64,000 bases of DNA from Salvator merianae (lineage: Eukaryota > Chordata > Lepidosauria > Squamata > Teiidae). Where the stretch lies: NCBI GenBank assembly GCA_003586115.2, contig QVOM02000115.1:11012621-11076620 (forward strand), in the 5' to 3' direction. The notes beneath the pieces were generated by a model. The model saw only the letters and a list, made by a program, of their open reading frames with translations, was not told where the DNA came from and made no database searches. Of the stretch, positions 47,399-58,865 are shown in pieces. The translations under genes were made by a program, and so were the position numbers. How positions within the stretch are numbered: position 1 is the stretch's first letter; every line of letters begins with the position of its first letter.

Positions 47399-47815
47399 TT
47401 GGAACAAATTTTCAATCAGATTTCAGTGCTGCTTCCTTGTATTTTCAATGAAAGTCTTCCAGATGTATATCCAAGTCTGTTGTTAACAATCAGTTGGTCT
47501 ATCTCAAATAGCTGTTCAATTGTTACCTTTAAAATTCTGCCCAATTTCATATCAAATGATCTGAGTGGATTACCTCCTAAGCCAGCTCCTGCCTTAGGCA
47601 GATGTTTTTCCAAGCCCTTTGCTTTGAGCATAGATACAGAATATACTTTCCTTGCCTCAAAAAACAAACTTGTTTTTCCAGTATGGATTCTCGTAGTCAA
47701 ACATGGATCCTGGTCGAATACAGAAATCCAGGCTCCCTGGTTAAGTTCCCTGTACTTGCAATCTATGTGTCAATTGTATTTATGATGCCAAAGTCCAGTT
47801 CTGTGGTCTAGAGTT
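47399..47815. other. Unrecognised region open on both strands
   Basis: The plus strand is open for 128 codons (47399-47785) and the minus strand for 94 codons (47416-47700). In an AT-rich window this is longer than usual. The minus frame has a basic, mixed-charge composition without simple repeats ('GLEKHLPKAGAGLGGN', 'QLFEIDQLIVNNRLGYT'). I recognise no domain in either. It could be a fragment of a retroposon or retrocopy. Confidence 0.2.
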
Positions 47816-50062
47816 GCCAGTACCTTGGCAGAGCCTTGCCTTAAGACTCTTGTTTCACGAAAATATTTATCTGTGTAAAGCTCTCAAATGTTTAGGGAAA
47901 AATGCACGTGACTGTGCCAACAGCTTGCACATTTTTGTATGCAGTTTGCCCCCAAATAATGTATTTCTATTAACTTCTATGTTGAAGAACTATGTTGCAT
48001 ATTGGTTCAAAAAATGTTTAACTAGATTAATTTACCCTTTCTTCTCCTTTCTTCCTGTTTCCACATATGAACCTAATAAATAACCTATGCCTTGTAAAAG
48101 TTTATTACTGTGATTTGCTATCATTAGCTTTCTTGAATATAGCATTCTCTTAAGGATATGAAATCTCTACGTAGGAGATATATGTTCCCTCTACTACATA
48201 TTATAGATAAGTAGCTTAGATATAAAAAATAGTGGCCATGCTACATCCTGCTGCTCCCAATAATTTCTTGGCCAACACATTGCAAGACACTGTAAATACT
48301 ACAATTAGGATAATAATCATTCTCTTGACTTTTGAATCAGAGGAAAAACTATTGAGAGTAAATAAATGTAGGACTCAATAGAAAGCCAATAGTGTCCTCT
48401 GTAGTGAACAATGCTGGAAGAAGTCACAGCTCATGAAAAGTTTTTAATGTGAGAATACACATCATGACTCTCATTTTTAATCCATGAAATGCTTGAAAGG
48501 GCATAATGAAGCTTTGTTAAACTAATCCTTTCTCTGTCCCATTCACGTGCAAAGCAGTGGGTGACAATCACTTGTTCTAGCATCAGAAATTGCCTCACAT
48601 AATGGTTCTGCTGACTCATCATACCTTTTATAATAAAATAAATACATGAAGAATGAATATCTCTTCATGATTCATCCAGAATATTTATGCAGGAATGTAG
48701 AAATAAAACAAAGTGAAAAACTATTAGACTTTTCAGACATGCACATTTGACTTTACAACAAACTAGGATCTGATCTACTACACTTGCTGAAATTTGTACA
48801 GACTTTGCTCAAACTATGGATGATGCACTCATGATCTCAAGAGCAGAGCATGCAATGTTCACAAAACTTTGCACTTTTTAGGTTTCATTCTTCGCATGAA
48901 GTTATTTAACTTATCACTAAACTTCCAGAAAGAGATGGGGTTTGGGTTTCACATTGTATTCACTCTAGTCTATTGTTCCATCTGGTATGACAATGAGGAA
49001 TCTAAAGGTTTCTGTTGTTCAACTATTGACAGATTTTATTTCTCAACTGAACAAAGATCAAACCATGGCTTACTGTATTCACCGATTATCCAAAATTGCC
49101 AAGCTATTCCAAATGTCATCAGCATGGTCAACAGTGTTTAAGCTAACCAGTGTTCCCATGACAGTTTTAATGTGAGATACAAAACTAATCCATACTAATT
49201 ACAGTAGTTGCATTCCTTAATGTTCTTGGGGAAGATTTTTAGAGATCATTACTCCTTTAATTTTTTTTTTTTTGAACAATTGGAGAACTCTGACAGAGAT
49301 CCATTGCTAAAGCATTGCCAGATTTTGTTAGCCTGTTTCGGTTTGTTTGCTGACTTACCATTCTATTTATTTATAAAATATAGGGCAGTATGTTAATGCG
49401 TCTCTTCATAACAATCATAAGAGAGAAAGAGTGGGGGGAAGGAACATATGGGCCTTGTGCTAGTACAATTAACACTAAGACATGGTGTTAGCATGATTTA
49501 GCATTACTTCCCTACAAGGTTCACCTATTTTGCAACGGTGTTTGTCAGAGTTATGTGTTTAGTCTTCTACAGTACTGAATCAGAGGAAAGAGACAAGATC
49601 TCCTTGAGCACAAAAACAGGAGGAGGAGGGGGAGAGGGAGGGGGGAGGAGGAGGAGGAGGAGGAGGAAGAGGAAAAAATGGCAACACTGACCTAACAGAC
49701 CAGTCTTACACATCATCTTTAGTCCAGACTCTGGAGCCACCACTAATAATAATTCTACCTCTCACTCTGAAATTATAGCATGCCAATAAGTGGCACTATG
49801 CATATCAATGAATGCTGGGCAGTGCAATTCAAAACACTGCCTCTCAGAAATAAATCACCAAAAAAAAAAAAAAAAAAAAAAAAACATGTCTGCAGTAGAC
49901 TGTAGCATACAACACAATCCTCAAAAGACACTCTGACTGAGTATCTTACTCCCAAACAAGTACAGTTCACGGTTTGGGATTGCAGAATGGGGCCACAGCT
50001 TGGGTAATCTGATTTGGGTGGGTGGGTCTGAGTCTTTCATTCACGTCTCTATTCTACCTCTC
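47816..50062. other. Unassigned sequence with simple repeats
   Basis: GGA-rich tract at 49612-49676 and a 25-A run at 49860-49884. No gene. Confidence 0.4.
49612..49676. repeat. (GGA)n purine tract
   Basis: Imperfect all-purine repeat of GGAGG and GGA units. Confidence 0.9.
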
Positions 50063-50470
50063 CAAGGGCCTCTCTTCACTTACCTGGTAATGAGCATGGA
50101 GATGCTCATTGGTGAAGTGCATCCATACTCTGTCACGGTTCAGCATCCAGGAGTGGCTATAGCCAATCCTGAACACTACTGGCTGTGGACAGCTAAAATG
50201 CTGTCCACAACATGACTGGTAACAGCTGGATTGCTCCCAGTCAGCAACACTTGCATTCTTCTTTTGGGTAAGAATGCTGCGAGGTGGTGGTGTAGTGCAT
50301 ATGACAACAGTCAGATGTTGCTGCAGTTACTGCCATGGTGATCGGAACGGCATTCACACTGTGAGTGCTGGGAGCCCAGTACAGGGCCCTTCTAGCACTT
50401 GCAGTGTGAATGGCCGCAACATTGCTGGGTCTTGACCAGCTTAGAATAGTCGGTGCAAAAAGGCCCTAGT
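50063..50470. mobile_element. MITE with AGGGCCTCTCTTCAC / GTGCAAAAAGGCCCT ends
   Basis: The two termini are complementary versions of the GGGCCTTTTCACAC family end. The interior shows short palindromes ('gagcatggagatgctcattg') and family wording ('tgctcccagtcagcaaca'). No target duplication could be fixed. It is non-coding. Confidence 0.65.
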
Positions 50471-51454
50471 CTATGCCTACTGTCACTTAACTGTGTACAG
50501 CCAAAAAAAAGGAACTAGACTATTTATATACTGTACAGTTTGAGTCAAAGTTCTTTATCTGGATGGTGACACCTAAGACCTTAGTTAATGAAGCTTTTGC
50601 TTCATAAATTAAATTCTCATATACTCAATTCTAAATACCATGCTAAAGCCCTAGGAAAAATAGTTTCAACCTATGCCAGACCCCTGGTTTGCTCTCCCTC
50701 TCCACTTATCATAACAGTTGCAAAGACAACTCATGCTCTCAAAATTATGTGTGAAAAAATGTGTCCTGATTACATCTTTAAAAGCCTAAACTAGGTTACC
50801 AAAATAGAGGCTATAATGGCCTAAATATAGAAAATCAGTGTTAGAAACTAGCAAAATCACTGGCTTATCAAAAAACTCGAACAAAAGCTTTTAGAGAAAA
50901 TTGCTTTGAACTATGCAAACTACAGTATCCCTGCAACATGCCACAACCCTCCCAGTGCTCCAGATGCTAAATGAGCATTTTCACAAAGAGATCTTTATGA
51001 ATCATAAAGGGAACAAAAAAATCCACAAAGAAAATAATCAGGTTCAAACCCTTTTCCTCTCTCATTACGAATTTCTAGATGAATTCTGGCTGTGAAGATG
51101 ACCATTTTTCTATAATTACAAAATGAGGGACAGAGTTTCAAAATTATTTATGGATGACAATTGAAGCAGAAAAGCAATGATTCAAACTACAAGGATTTCA
51201 GAAGATACTTTGAAGAATACTCTGTATACAGTGAAAGGATGGTATGCCTGTGGGGCAATACATAATCTGCTAGGTCCATATAACCGGCAGTACTTCTGGG
51301 GTAGAAAGTTATTTGCCATGTTCTATATTAGTTATGATTTGCAGTCTCAGAGAACATGTCAAATAGGTTATTAAGCAATGGTACTATCACACTTTCTTCA
51401 GCCCTAGAAGACAACACACTGGGGGTAAAGAGCCAACTGAAGGCACAGACACGT
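50471..51454. other. Unassigned sequence
   Basis: Nothing recognised. Confidence 0.35.
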
Positions 51455-51575
51455 TGCCAACCATCATGTATCCAGAGTACAAAAAAAAGTCTGTATGGTA
51501 GTAAAGTGACAAAAAAGAAAATACTAAACTGAAGCTTGGCCTGTGAAGTTACTTACAGTATGTGTCTTAAGAGCT
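51455..51575 (+). repeat. Unclassified dispersed repeat (family F, copy 1)
   Basis: 'gccaaccatcatgtatccag' + 'agtacaaaa', then 'aaaagaaaatactaaactga' and 'gtgaagttacttacagtatg', repeats in the same order at 58738-58865. The class is unknown. Confidence 0.6.
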
Positions 51576-52754
51576 ATATCCTTCCTTTACAGCAACTATG
51601 TACTATGTACAGCAATGCAGTACAAAAATGTGGTAGACTTTCACAATGAGTAGATTTTCATCATAACTTTCTCCTGTGGCTATTATACAACCACTGTTGC
51701 TACGGACCCAGTTCTGTGCTTTTCTGCTGTTTCCACTTATTCAAGCTTCTGTGCTACAGACCCAGCTTCTCTGCACTAAGGCTTCAGCTCTTTACACCTC
51801 TGATGTTGCCCACTCCTAATTCTTCCACATTCCTCCATCTTTAAGCCCCTCCAGCCCTGTGCTGCTGGACCATCGATCCTATGCTGCCCCATCTGGTTAC
51901 TAATTGCTCCTATCGTGGTCCTTGTACCATCTGAGCTGCTTAGCATCTTCTCATGAATTAGTTCCTATCTGATCTCAGTGCTACTATCTGCTAACCTCGC
52001 TTCCATTTCTGTCTCCAAGGTACTTCCTGCTTTTGCCTCAGGCAATGCTCCAAACTTGGATCCAACCAAAAGACTAAAATATATACAATATTTTTTTTAG
52101 GAAAAGCCCCAGATAACTGGAAAGGTTTGGGGGACTCACAGGTGGCTATAGGTATGGGAAATGTTTTCCTTAGTTGGTTAACTGTAATAGAGGCATTTAT
52201 AACATGAAATAACAAAATACCATCTGCAGGGTATGCTTGCCAATATTCAAGAAGTGATGTAACATCAACTTTATTTCCATGCTTTCAGTAGAAATTTTCA
52301 AGCCACTCACACAGATTGCCAAAAGGGGGAGGGGAACCTCATATTGTCATTACCATTTCCAAGTTTCATAAGTAATTAGTAAAATCAAGCCCCTCCAGCA
52401 ATATATTCTAAGAACTGTAAAGCAAATTCTGCACGTCGAGCTTCTGTTGCTTTGCCTTTCTGAATATATTGCCAATTGGTTATTAAAATGGTAAAAGAGT
52501 ACCAAATGTCACAATGCATTAAAAGCCAAATAAGATTGCTACTATCACACGTTTCTCATATCTTCACCTATTTTAGGCAGCTAGAAGTGAATAAATTATT
52601 CAATAGCACTGGATCTTAACCATGGCAGAAGCAAACCTAGTTCAAATTGGCTTACATTTCAGCTTTGCTTTGCCTTTTAATAGATGGAAAACATTTGGCC
52701 AGGTTGACCTAGTTCTATGCATAAAAATAAAATTTAAAAAGCACTAATTATCTT
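51576..52754. other. Unassigned sequence
   Basis: A pyrimidine-rich stretch at 51700-51960 with many 'tgctg' words resembles 17160-17290 in composition. No element is proven. Confidence 0.3.
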
Positions 52755-52898
52755 CAGCCAGTTCAACTGAACCCCCTTAGTTCAGTTTGGCTTGAACCAA
52801 CCCCCTTAATTTGGGGGTGATTCAGTACAAATTCGGATAGGTCAAACTACCCAGTTTGATTTACACAGGTTCAAATTTGAACTGGTTCAGCAATCCCT
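52755..52898. mobile_element. GGTTCA-rich fragment related to family C
   Basis: Repeats of TTCAGTTTGGCTTGAACC-type words, ending CAGCAATCCCTA. Related to 53590-53735 and 11010-11290. Confidence 0.45.
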
Positions 52899-53441
52899 AC
52901 AGGAAAGGGAGGAGCAGGAGAAGGAAGAGGGGGTGGCCAGAAAGATTCACCGTTGACCAAGCTAGAGGATTTAAAGAAAGAGAAAGGTTATGGACAGTCC
53001 TCCGAGTATTACAATAAAAGCTGATGTGTTCTAACTCCAGTTTTTAAGGCCAAACATTTAAAGTGTCTGGTGGACTGGAAGACCACCAAAGTATTTAATG
53101 TGATTTGGGGGCACATGAGTGTGTGTAGAAGATTATCAATAGGAAGAATAGAAGTGCTTCTGCTGTATTGAGCCCTGAGCCCATCAAAGGGCAGGAGTTT
53201 CAGCCAAAGACTTTTGATGAACAAGAACTAAATGTATAGAACTAAAAACTGCAGCCACCTTTGAACCATTTCTGTTGGGAAATAAAAGAGCACTGTAGTT
53301 TCTTCATGTTTTTAGTTAATGTGTGAAATAAGAATTGTGACTGACAGAAATTTGGAGCTTATCCAAGTCCAAATGAAGATATAAAGCTTCTTCAAAATGT
53401 CCTTTTTCTGCAAAGCCCTTTTACAGATAAGACTGTTTTAA

Positions 53442-53532
53442 CAGAAAGAAAGAAAGGAAGGAAGGAAGGAAGGAAGGAAGGAAGGAAGGAAGGAAGGAAG
53501 GAAGGAAGGAAGGAAGGAAGGAAGGAAGGAAG
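53442..53532. repeat. (GAAG)n microsatellite
   Basis: GAAA units pass into about 20 perfect GAAG repeats. Confidence 0.98.
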
Positions 53533-53589
53533 ATGCATCCAAATACATTAAAAAGCCCAATTTAAAGGGCCAGATAGGAGTCAATTTCA

Positions 53590-53735
53590 AATGGCTTGAA
53601 TTCAACCATTTGGTTCAGTTTGGTTCAAATGAGTACCACTGGTTCAGTTCAGAGTGAGTCAGTTCCTTTTGAATAGGTTTCTCATCCTGGTTTGATGTAA
53701 GTCAGTTAAACATGAACCAGATTAGTACATCTCTA
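53590..53735. mobile_element. GGTTCA-rich fragment related to family C
   Basis: 'ttggttcagtttggttcaaa', 'ctggttcagttcagagtgag' and the end GTACATCTCTA. No left end or target duplication was found. Confidence 0.45.
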
Positions 53736-54349
53736 AGGCAGAGTAGTATCCCTGTCACCTCAAAGGCAAAGTCACACATTCTTGCTTTAACTTGAGTTAT
53801 ATTTATTGGGTGGAGGTGAGGAATGTGTTAACAGAAATGCAAATAGATCTATAACTAGTGATTCTATTACAACGTACTCTTGGGTTTTCTGCATTACATT
53901 TCTTTTTACAGAGTAAAAAAGTAACATGCAAGTAGCATTTTCATTTTCTTCTTCACTCATAGGATTTTTTTTTAATGCTATAAGGCTTCAGCATATACCT
54001 TCATCTAGTTTTCTTTGAAGCAATTACTGTAGCTGAGGAACTCTAGAGTTTCACTGTATTTTTGCTGTGTCTCCAAATTATTCTAGCTTACTGAATTTCA
54101 TAATTAAGATGACTGGTAGTATGGTACCAATTGATTTTCTGATGAAACAATTAATAGCAATTAATATTTAAAGCTATTAGCATCAGTATTTTTTTTCTCT
54201 CTAAGCTATAATTTGCTGTCTCTAAATTCATGCCCTTAAGCAGAAGATGTAAAACAGCAAAGACTTGTCTTGACCAGGTGTCTGTAGAGGCTGTTTTCTC
54301 TCCCTGAGCAGAAATGCATGTATTTAACATGCCTCAGAATTCTGGTCAC
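53736..54349. other. Unassigned sequence
   Basis: AT-rich; nothing recognised. Confidence 0.35.
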
Positions 54350-54350
54350 T

Positions 54351-54416
<66 letters not shown>

Positions 54417-54469
54417 TTCCTTCCTTCCTTCCTTCCTTCCTTCCTTCCTTCCTTCCTTCCATCCATCCA
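54350..54469. repeat. (TTTC)n(TTCC)n microsatellite
   Basis: About 17 TTTC units then about 14 TTCC units. It is the strand complement of the GAAG tract 0.9 kb upstream. The minus-strand KER/KEG repeat frame across it is an artefact. Confidence 0.98.
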
Positions 54470-54540
54470 TGATTTAATATGAATGATTTTTGTGACTTGC
54501 CATTTTTCACTATTTACTTGTCCAACTGTCATGTAAGAGC

Positions 54541-54620
54541 TGTTTATTTATTTATTTGTATTTCTATCCCAACCTATACCCAAAGAAATTAGGATAGGTA
54601 ACAATAAAATCAGTATAAAA
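54541..54620 (-). mobile_element. LINE/SINE 3-prime tail remnant
   Basis: 'tatttatttatttgtatttc' followed by 'tatcccaacctatacccaaa' fits the minus-strand 3-prime end of reptile L2-like elements (compare 34000-34060). Confidence 0.45.
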
Positions 54621-54749
54621 ACAGATATGTTAGCTAAAATAACAAACATTTCTGTTCCTTTCTGTGCTATCCATCCATAAAAATCCTAGAGCAAAGTAAA
54701 TTTAAACATAACTGCTCTCATCAATAAATAATAGAAATAAAGCATTTTG

Positions 54750-55215
54750 AACATGATTATATTTAAAAGACAAATGTTATTGAAAGGTAGACAGAAATGT
54801 ATGGTTACAGCGGTTAGATTGATAAATGTACACCAATGGAAAATGCTGAAAATTCCGGGAATTGGAGGACTGGATTATAAAGCTGATGGATCTTGCAGAA
54901 TTGGGCAAACTGACAAATTTACTAAGAGACAGAACTAGGTCAAACTTTGATCAGAACAGGCAAACTTTCATTGACTATCTACCGATATCAGAGAAAGAAT
55001 TACCATTGGCATGCTTTGAAGAATGATGGGTAATAAAAACATTGAGGCAATAAAAGAATAAATAAGAGAAGCAGAAGGTTAAAGATACCAATCAATCATT
55101 CAAAAGTTTGGAAGTCATAAATTAGCAGTAAAGTATAAATTATACCAGTTGGTGTTTTTAAAATAGTTCTATGTAATAAGAGGTTTTATACTTAATGAAC
55201 ATTTAATAAAAAGAG
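54750..55215 (+). pseudogene. L1-like ORF2 C-terminal remnant
   Basis: Broken frames give 'LAELGKLTNLLRDRTRSNFD' and then 'QTFIDYLPI' in the plus direction (bases about 54885-54995). The order resembles the C-terminal end of L1 ORF2 proteins (A-KLT-LLR followed by W/QTFIDY). No catalytic domain is present, and the 3-prime side ends in A-rich sequence near 55210. The family is inferred from short motifs only. Confidence 0.4.
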
Positions 55216-55565
55216 AGAAAGAAAGGTAAACTGAAATGGTGTGTCATTATGGCTCTCTTGAAATTCTCTAGAATAATGGCTGTCTTAGTCTGAGTCTCAA
55301 CTTACATGGCAAGGCAGGTTGCCATGAGGTATGCAGGAAAGCTGTCTGTGACCGCTGCTGAAAAAAGGATGCCTCCTCCACGTCCACTCCTGAGTGAGGA
55401 GATGGCATTTCAGCACAGGACAGAAAGGTTCTGTTCAGAGTGCAAAGCTGTATCCTGAAACTATGGTGTTTCCATTGCCAATCAAGCCCAGATATGGGGC
55501 AGCTGTTGGCTGTGAGGTGCCTGCTGCTGCTGCAAATGGGAATGTTGCAGATTTGAGCACTTCCT

Positions 55566-55664
55566 TAGGCTGCATTCAGACATTGCTTACTTATTCCAGA
55601 ATATTCATTATTTATTTTGGAATATCCAAATATAGCAGAATAAACAAGAGATGTCTGATCCAGC
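55566..55664. mobile_element. Short palindromic MITE (family P2, copy 2)
   Basis: Starts AGGCTGCATTCAGACATTGC and ends ATGTCTGATCCAGCCTT. The inner 'attccagaatatt' and 'ttttggaatatccaaatat' words match the copy at 10231-10361. Confidence 0.65.
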
Positions 55665-57559
55665 CTTGGACGGTGGCAGGCACCTCCATTGGTAAGTGAA
55701 GACATGCCCCATCTAAAATAGGCAAAATCCACCATTCCCAAACTTGAGAACTTCCTACCTACTGAGTCTGCAACTTATCAGCATTCAGGCTATGATCTGG
55801 TTGAGAGGTACAGGTCAAGGTGCAGCCTAGAGTGGTCAAACTGGGCAAGCCCTATGCCCATCTGACTGCTTCTTGGAGTCCTGGGCTGGCATCTTGCAGC
55901 ATAGCATGGTAGTTAGTCTGAGCTATGGCCCTGATTGCAACAAAGCAAATACAGCAATGTTGGCAGACACACTTAAGATGCAACAGATGGAGACATATTT
56001 CTACCTTATATTTCAAACATGCCAGTAGCCTCCCAAAACATGGTGACCTCTGCTATTTTCCAGTGGTTTATTAGAATATGTTTCTACACTATTGATGACA
56101 TAGATTCCAAACACACAACAAAAGTATCTGATCTGATGGAGGGAAAGGCTGCTTAAGCTATTAATCATTTCAAGTATGCCTCAAAATACAGCATTTAGTT
56201 CCTTTCACTTGTCATGGTTTGGGGGTTGTTATTCTGTTTTACATGGTTCTGGTTTGAATCTAAATTTTCAGATATGGCTATGATATCTCTGGTAAATCAT
56301 CACAATGGGAGGGTGAACTATGGAACATCACAACCCCCCCCCCAAAAAAAAACCTGTGACAAATGAGATTAAAAAAAGCTATGGTAGTCCCATTCTTCCA
56401 TTTAATTCTGCTTTAAAGAAGAAACAGGATTACCTTGTGATATAGCCTCTCCCACAAAATCTGAAGTTTTAAAGTGCTATGCCATCAAAGGCAGAGCTCT
56501 GACAAGGAACAGACATGGGCAATGTAGATACGGAACTTGTACATTAAAGATATATGGAAATGAACCAGCAATAGCCTGGACCCTGCATCAGACCAGAACC
56601 CCTCTTGGTTCAACAGAATCCATCTTGGAAAGTCAAGTCTTGATTTTAAAACCAAGAAGGAAATGTTGCAAAATATTCTGTTTGCACCCAGAGCAAGGGC
56701 TTGGAAGACACACCTGTGTAAGAGCAGAGATGACTCATGACTCCAATCAGAAAGCTTGAAAATGCTTGATGATTTCTTGAACAGAATCTAAAAGATACCA
56801 CTAAGAGCTATCTGGCAATCCAGACCAACCTATTGTTAATATCAGCTCTGGATAAGCTTCTTGGAAGACTCCCATCACGAAAGCCAGGCAGCAGCAATGG
56901 AACATAATTGGGAATTTGTTCAAATTATTGATTGGCTTTTGTCTAAAGTAAATGTCACCCATCAATGTCTGGAATCTGCAAACACAAATTCATTTACATT
57001 GTCCAAAGGTGTGTCCCTCCAGTTGGTCATGTCTCCCTGGTAGAAGAAAACACCTTATTTGGACACTAGTGACACAAACACTACATCACCTGTCCCCTCC
57101 CCTCATGTGTTTCCCACACGAATTTACAAATAGATTTGAATTAGCGCATGCGTTAATTTCACCCACTGGACAGAACCTAGAGTTAGGGACAGCCCAAGAT
57201 CCAAACATGCATAAAATGCACACCAGAAGTGCCTGGTATGATTTCCATCACTTACCCCCTTTGTGATCCTATCATTTCAAACTGCTTCGGTACTTCCGCA
57301 ACAAGCTCTACTCTGCTTTGTAGCCCTTTGCCTGCTGTCTGCTGCTTCAGCCCAAAACAGCTCAACTTTGCTCCAATCTTTGAACTGTTCCTTGGCTAGG
57401 GCACAGAGCCAAATAACTGTTCCTTGCTACTCTGCTGATAGACTTCCACTCTTCCAGTTCTTGGCAACCCTGCCTAGAACTTTACTAGTCTTTGGAGCCT
57501 CTGTGTGGCAGCATAATCTCAAGACCCCTTTACCTCTGAAGGTGATAATTGGCTGCTCC
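55665..57559. other. Unassigned sequence
   Basis: Open frames at 56861-57571 overlap in several frames and have no recognised domain. A C/A homopolymer junction lies near 56333-56352. Nothing else. Confidence 0.35.
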
Positions 57560-57965
57560 TGGCTATGCTAGGGCTTAAGACAGATTTAGATCAGTGTTCT
57601 CCTCTTTTTCCCTTCTATTAACCTCCATTTAGCCCTAACCTGTCAAATGTGTCACTTGACCTCTTTTCATTCATAAAAAGCTGCTGCAGCTAAGTTTCTC
57701 CCTTATTTGACCACAGCACATGCACAATGTGTGCTGAAGAGAAATACCACTATCAAGACAATCCCTCCACTGTTCTGCTCTTTCCTGTATTCCCACTGCC
57801 TTTTTGAATTTGACAACCACTTGATTCCTGTCAACTCTGACAGTCTGCTATTTTATGCCTTTTCTGGACCCCTCCCTTTTTTCCCCTGTTTTTAATAAAG
57901 TTTACATTCTGTTTTGGAACAATCTTGATTCTGGGAGTGTTCCGTCTCTTGTGCTGTTGTTATTT
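57560..57965 (+). mobile_element. Possible LTR-like segment
   Basis: A TATA-like 'cataaaaagctgc' near 57673 and an AATAAA near 57893 ('tttttaataaagtttacatt') lie about 220 bp apart in pyrimidine-rich sequence, followed by 'ctgggagtgttcc'. This order is compatible with an LTR. Matched ends, target duplications and internal coding parts were not found. It may equally be an unrelated poly(A) signal. Confidence 0.25.
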
Positions 57966-58659
57966 TATGGAGCATTGGGTCAATTTACCATTTTTAAGAC
58001 CTTAGCATAAAGATCTTGCATTATAGAGCTAGTGGCTGGTAAAGCTATTTTCTCCCAGAAAAAAAAACTAGTATTCCCAATCCACTGCTCTTAACACCTA
58101 AATTGGTACAGAAGAGTCATAAACATCCAGAAAGGTACTTTTTCCATCCAGAATCCTGAACAAACTTTTAATGCCCTACGGAACATCTTTGTGCATTTAC
58201 AAATGTTTGCTTGTTTAGCCCCAGTAGCCAAAGTATTCCTCCCCCGTTCTTTTTCTACAGAAAATCACTGCAACTCCATTATATGTGGAAACACAGAGCA
58301 TTGATTCCCAATGTAGCACATTATCTCCAAATTACTCAATAACAAAATGCTACAGAACAAACAAATGAGTAGAATTAATGCCACAGAAAAGCAACACCTC
58401 CCACAGTTTATACTGAATAGTTTAGTAATGTCTTAAGGATTCCATCAGCTGTTATAAATGACGGTATTAGACTTCACCAGTCCCTTTTCTACCCAATAAT
58501 GTTTTCTCAGACAATCTCCTGGAAGAACCAAACTCAGTTATCAATGTCCTGCAGTGTGTCCTCCTTTAACAGCCCACCTGCATTGCTAGCAATACTATTC
58601 TAAAAAATAAGAAAAGAGGTTGCTAGAAAAAGCTGAATTGTGACAGAGCATTGCTTTTG
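57966..58659. other. Unassigned sequence
   Basis: Nothing recognised. Confidence 0.35.
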
Positions 58660-58737
58660 CTTGTGAAGGACTCTGTTTTATTGGACTACCATTGTTTTCT
58701 TTAATAACAACACTGGCTGTCTACAAACTAACATGGC
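58660..58737 (-). mobile_element. SINE-like repeat fragment (same family as 5795-5945)
   Basis: 'ctgtctacaaactaacatgg' is the reverse complement of the 'ccatgttagtttgtag' type start of that repeat, and 'aaggactctgttttattgga' corresponds to its 'tccagtagcacctt' region. Confidence 0.45.
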
Positions 58738-58865
58738 ACATTGCCAACCATTATGTATCCAGAGTACAAAAACTCGTGATCTGGGCAGCAAAGAAGGCAA
58801 AAAAGAAGAATACTGAACTGAAGTTGAGTCTGTGTGACTACTTACTTGTGTACAAGAGCTTGGTA
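58738..58865 (+). repeat. Unclassified dispersed repeat (family F, copy 2)
   Basis: Matches 51455-51575. This copy keeps an open frame ('NHYVSRVQKLVIWAAKKAKK') without a recognised domain. Confidence 0.6.

Noticed and set aside
53442..53532. Direct repeats considered as a CRISPR array
   Set aside because: Simple microsatellite with no spacers; this and the other short tandem repeats are typical of vertebrate DNA.
54236..54532. KEGRKEGR/KERKKERK repeat protein
   Set aside because: Translation of the TTTC/TTCC microsatellite.
57263..57571. 102-codon frame starting MILSFQTASVLPQQALL, resembling a signal peptide
   Set aside because: The hydrophobic start is suggestive, but no domain follows, overlapping frames are open, and the region looks like pyrimidine-rich repeat DNA.
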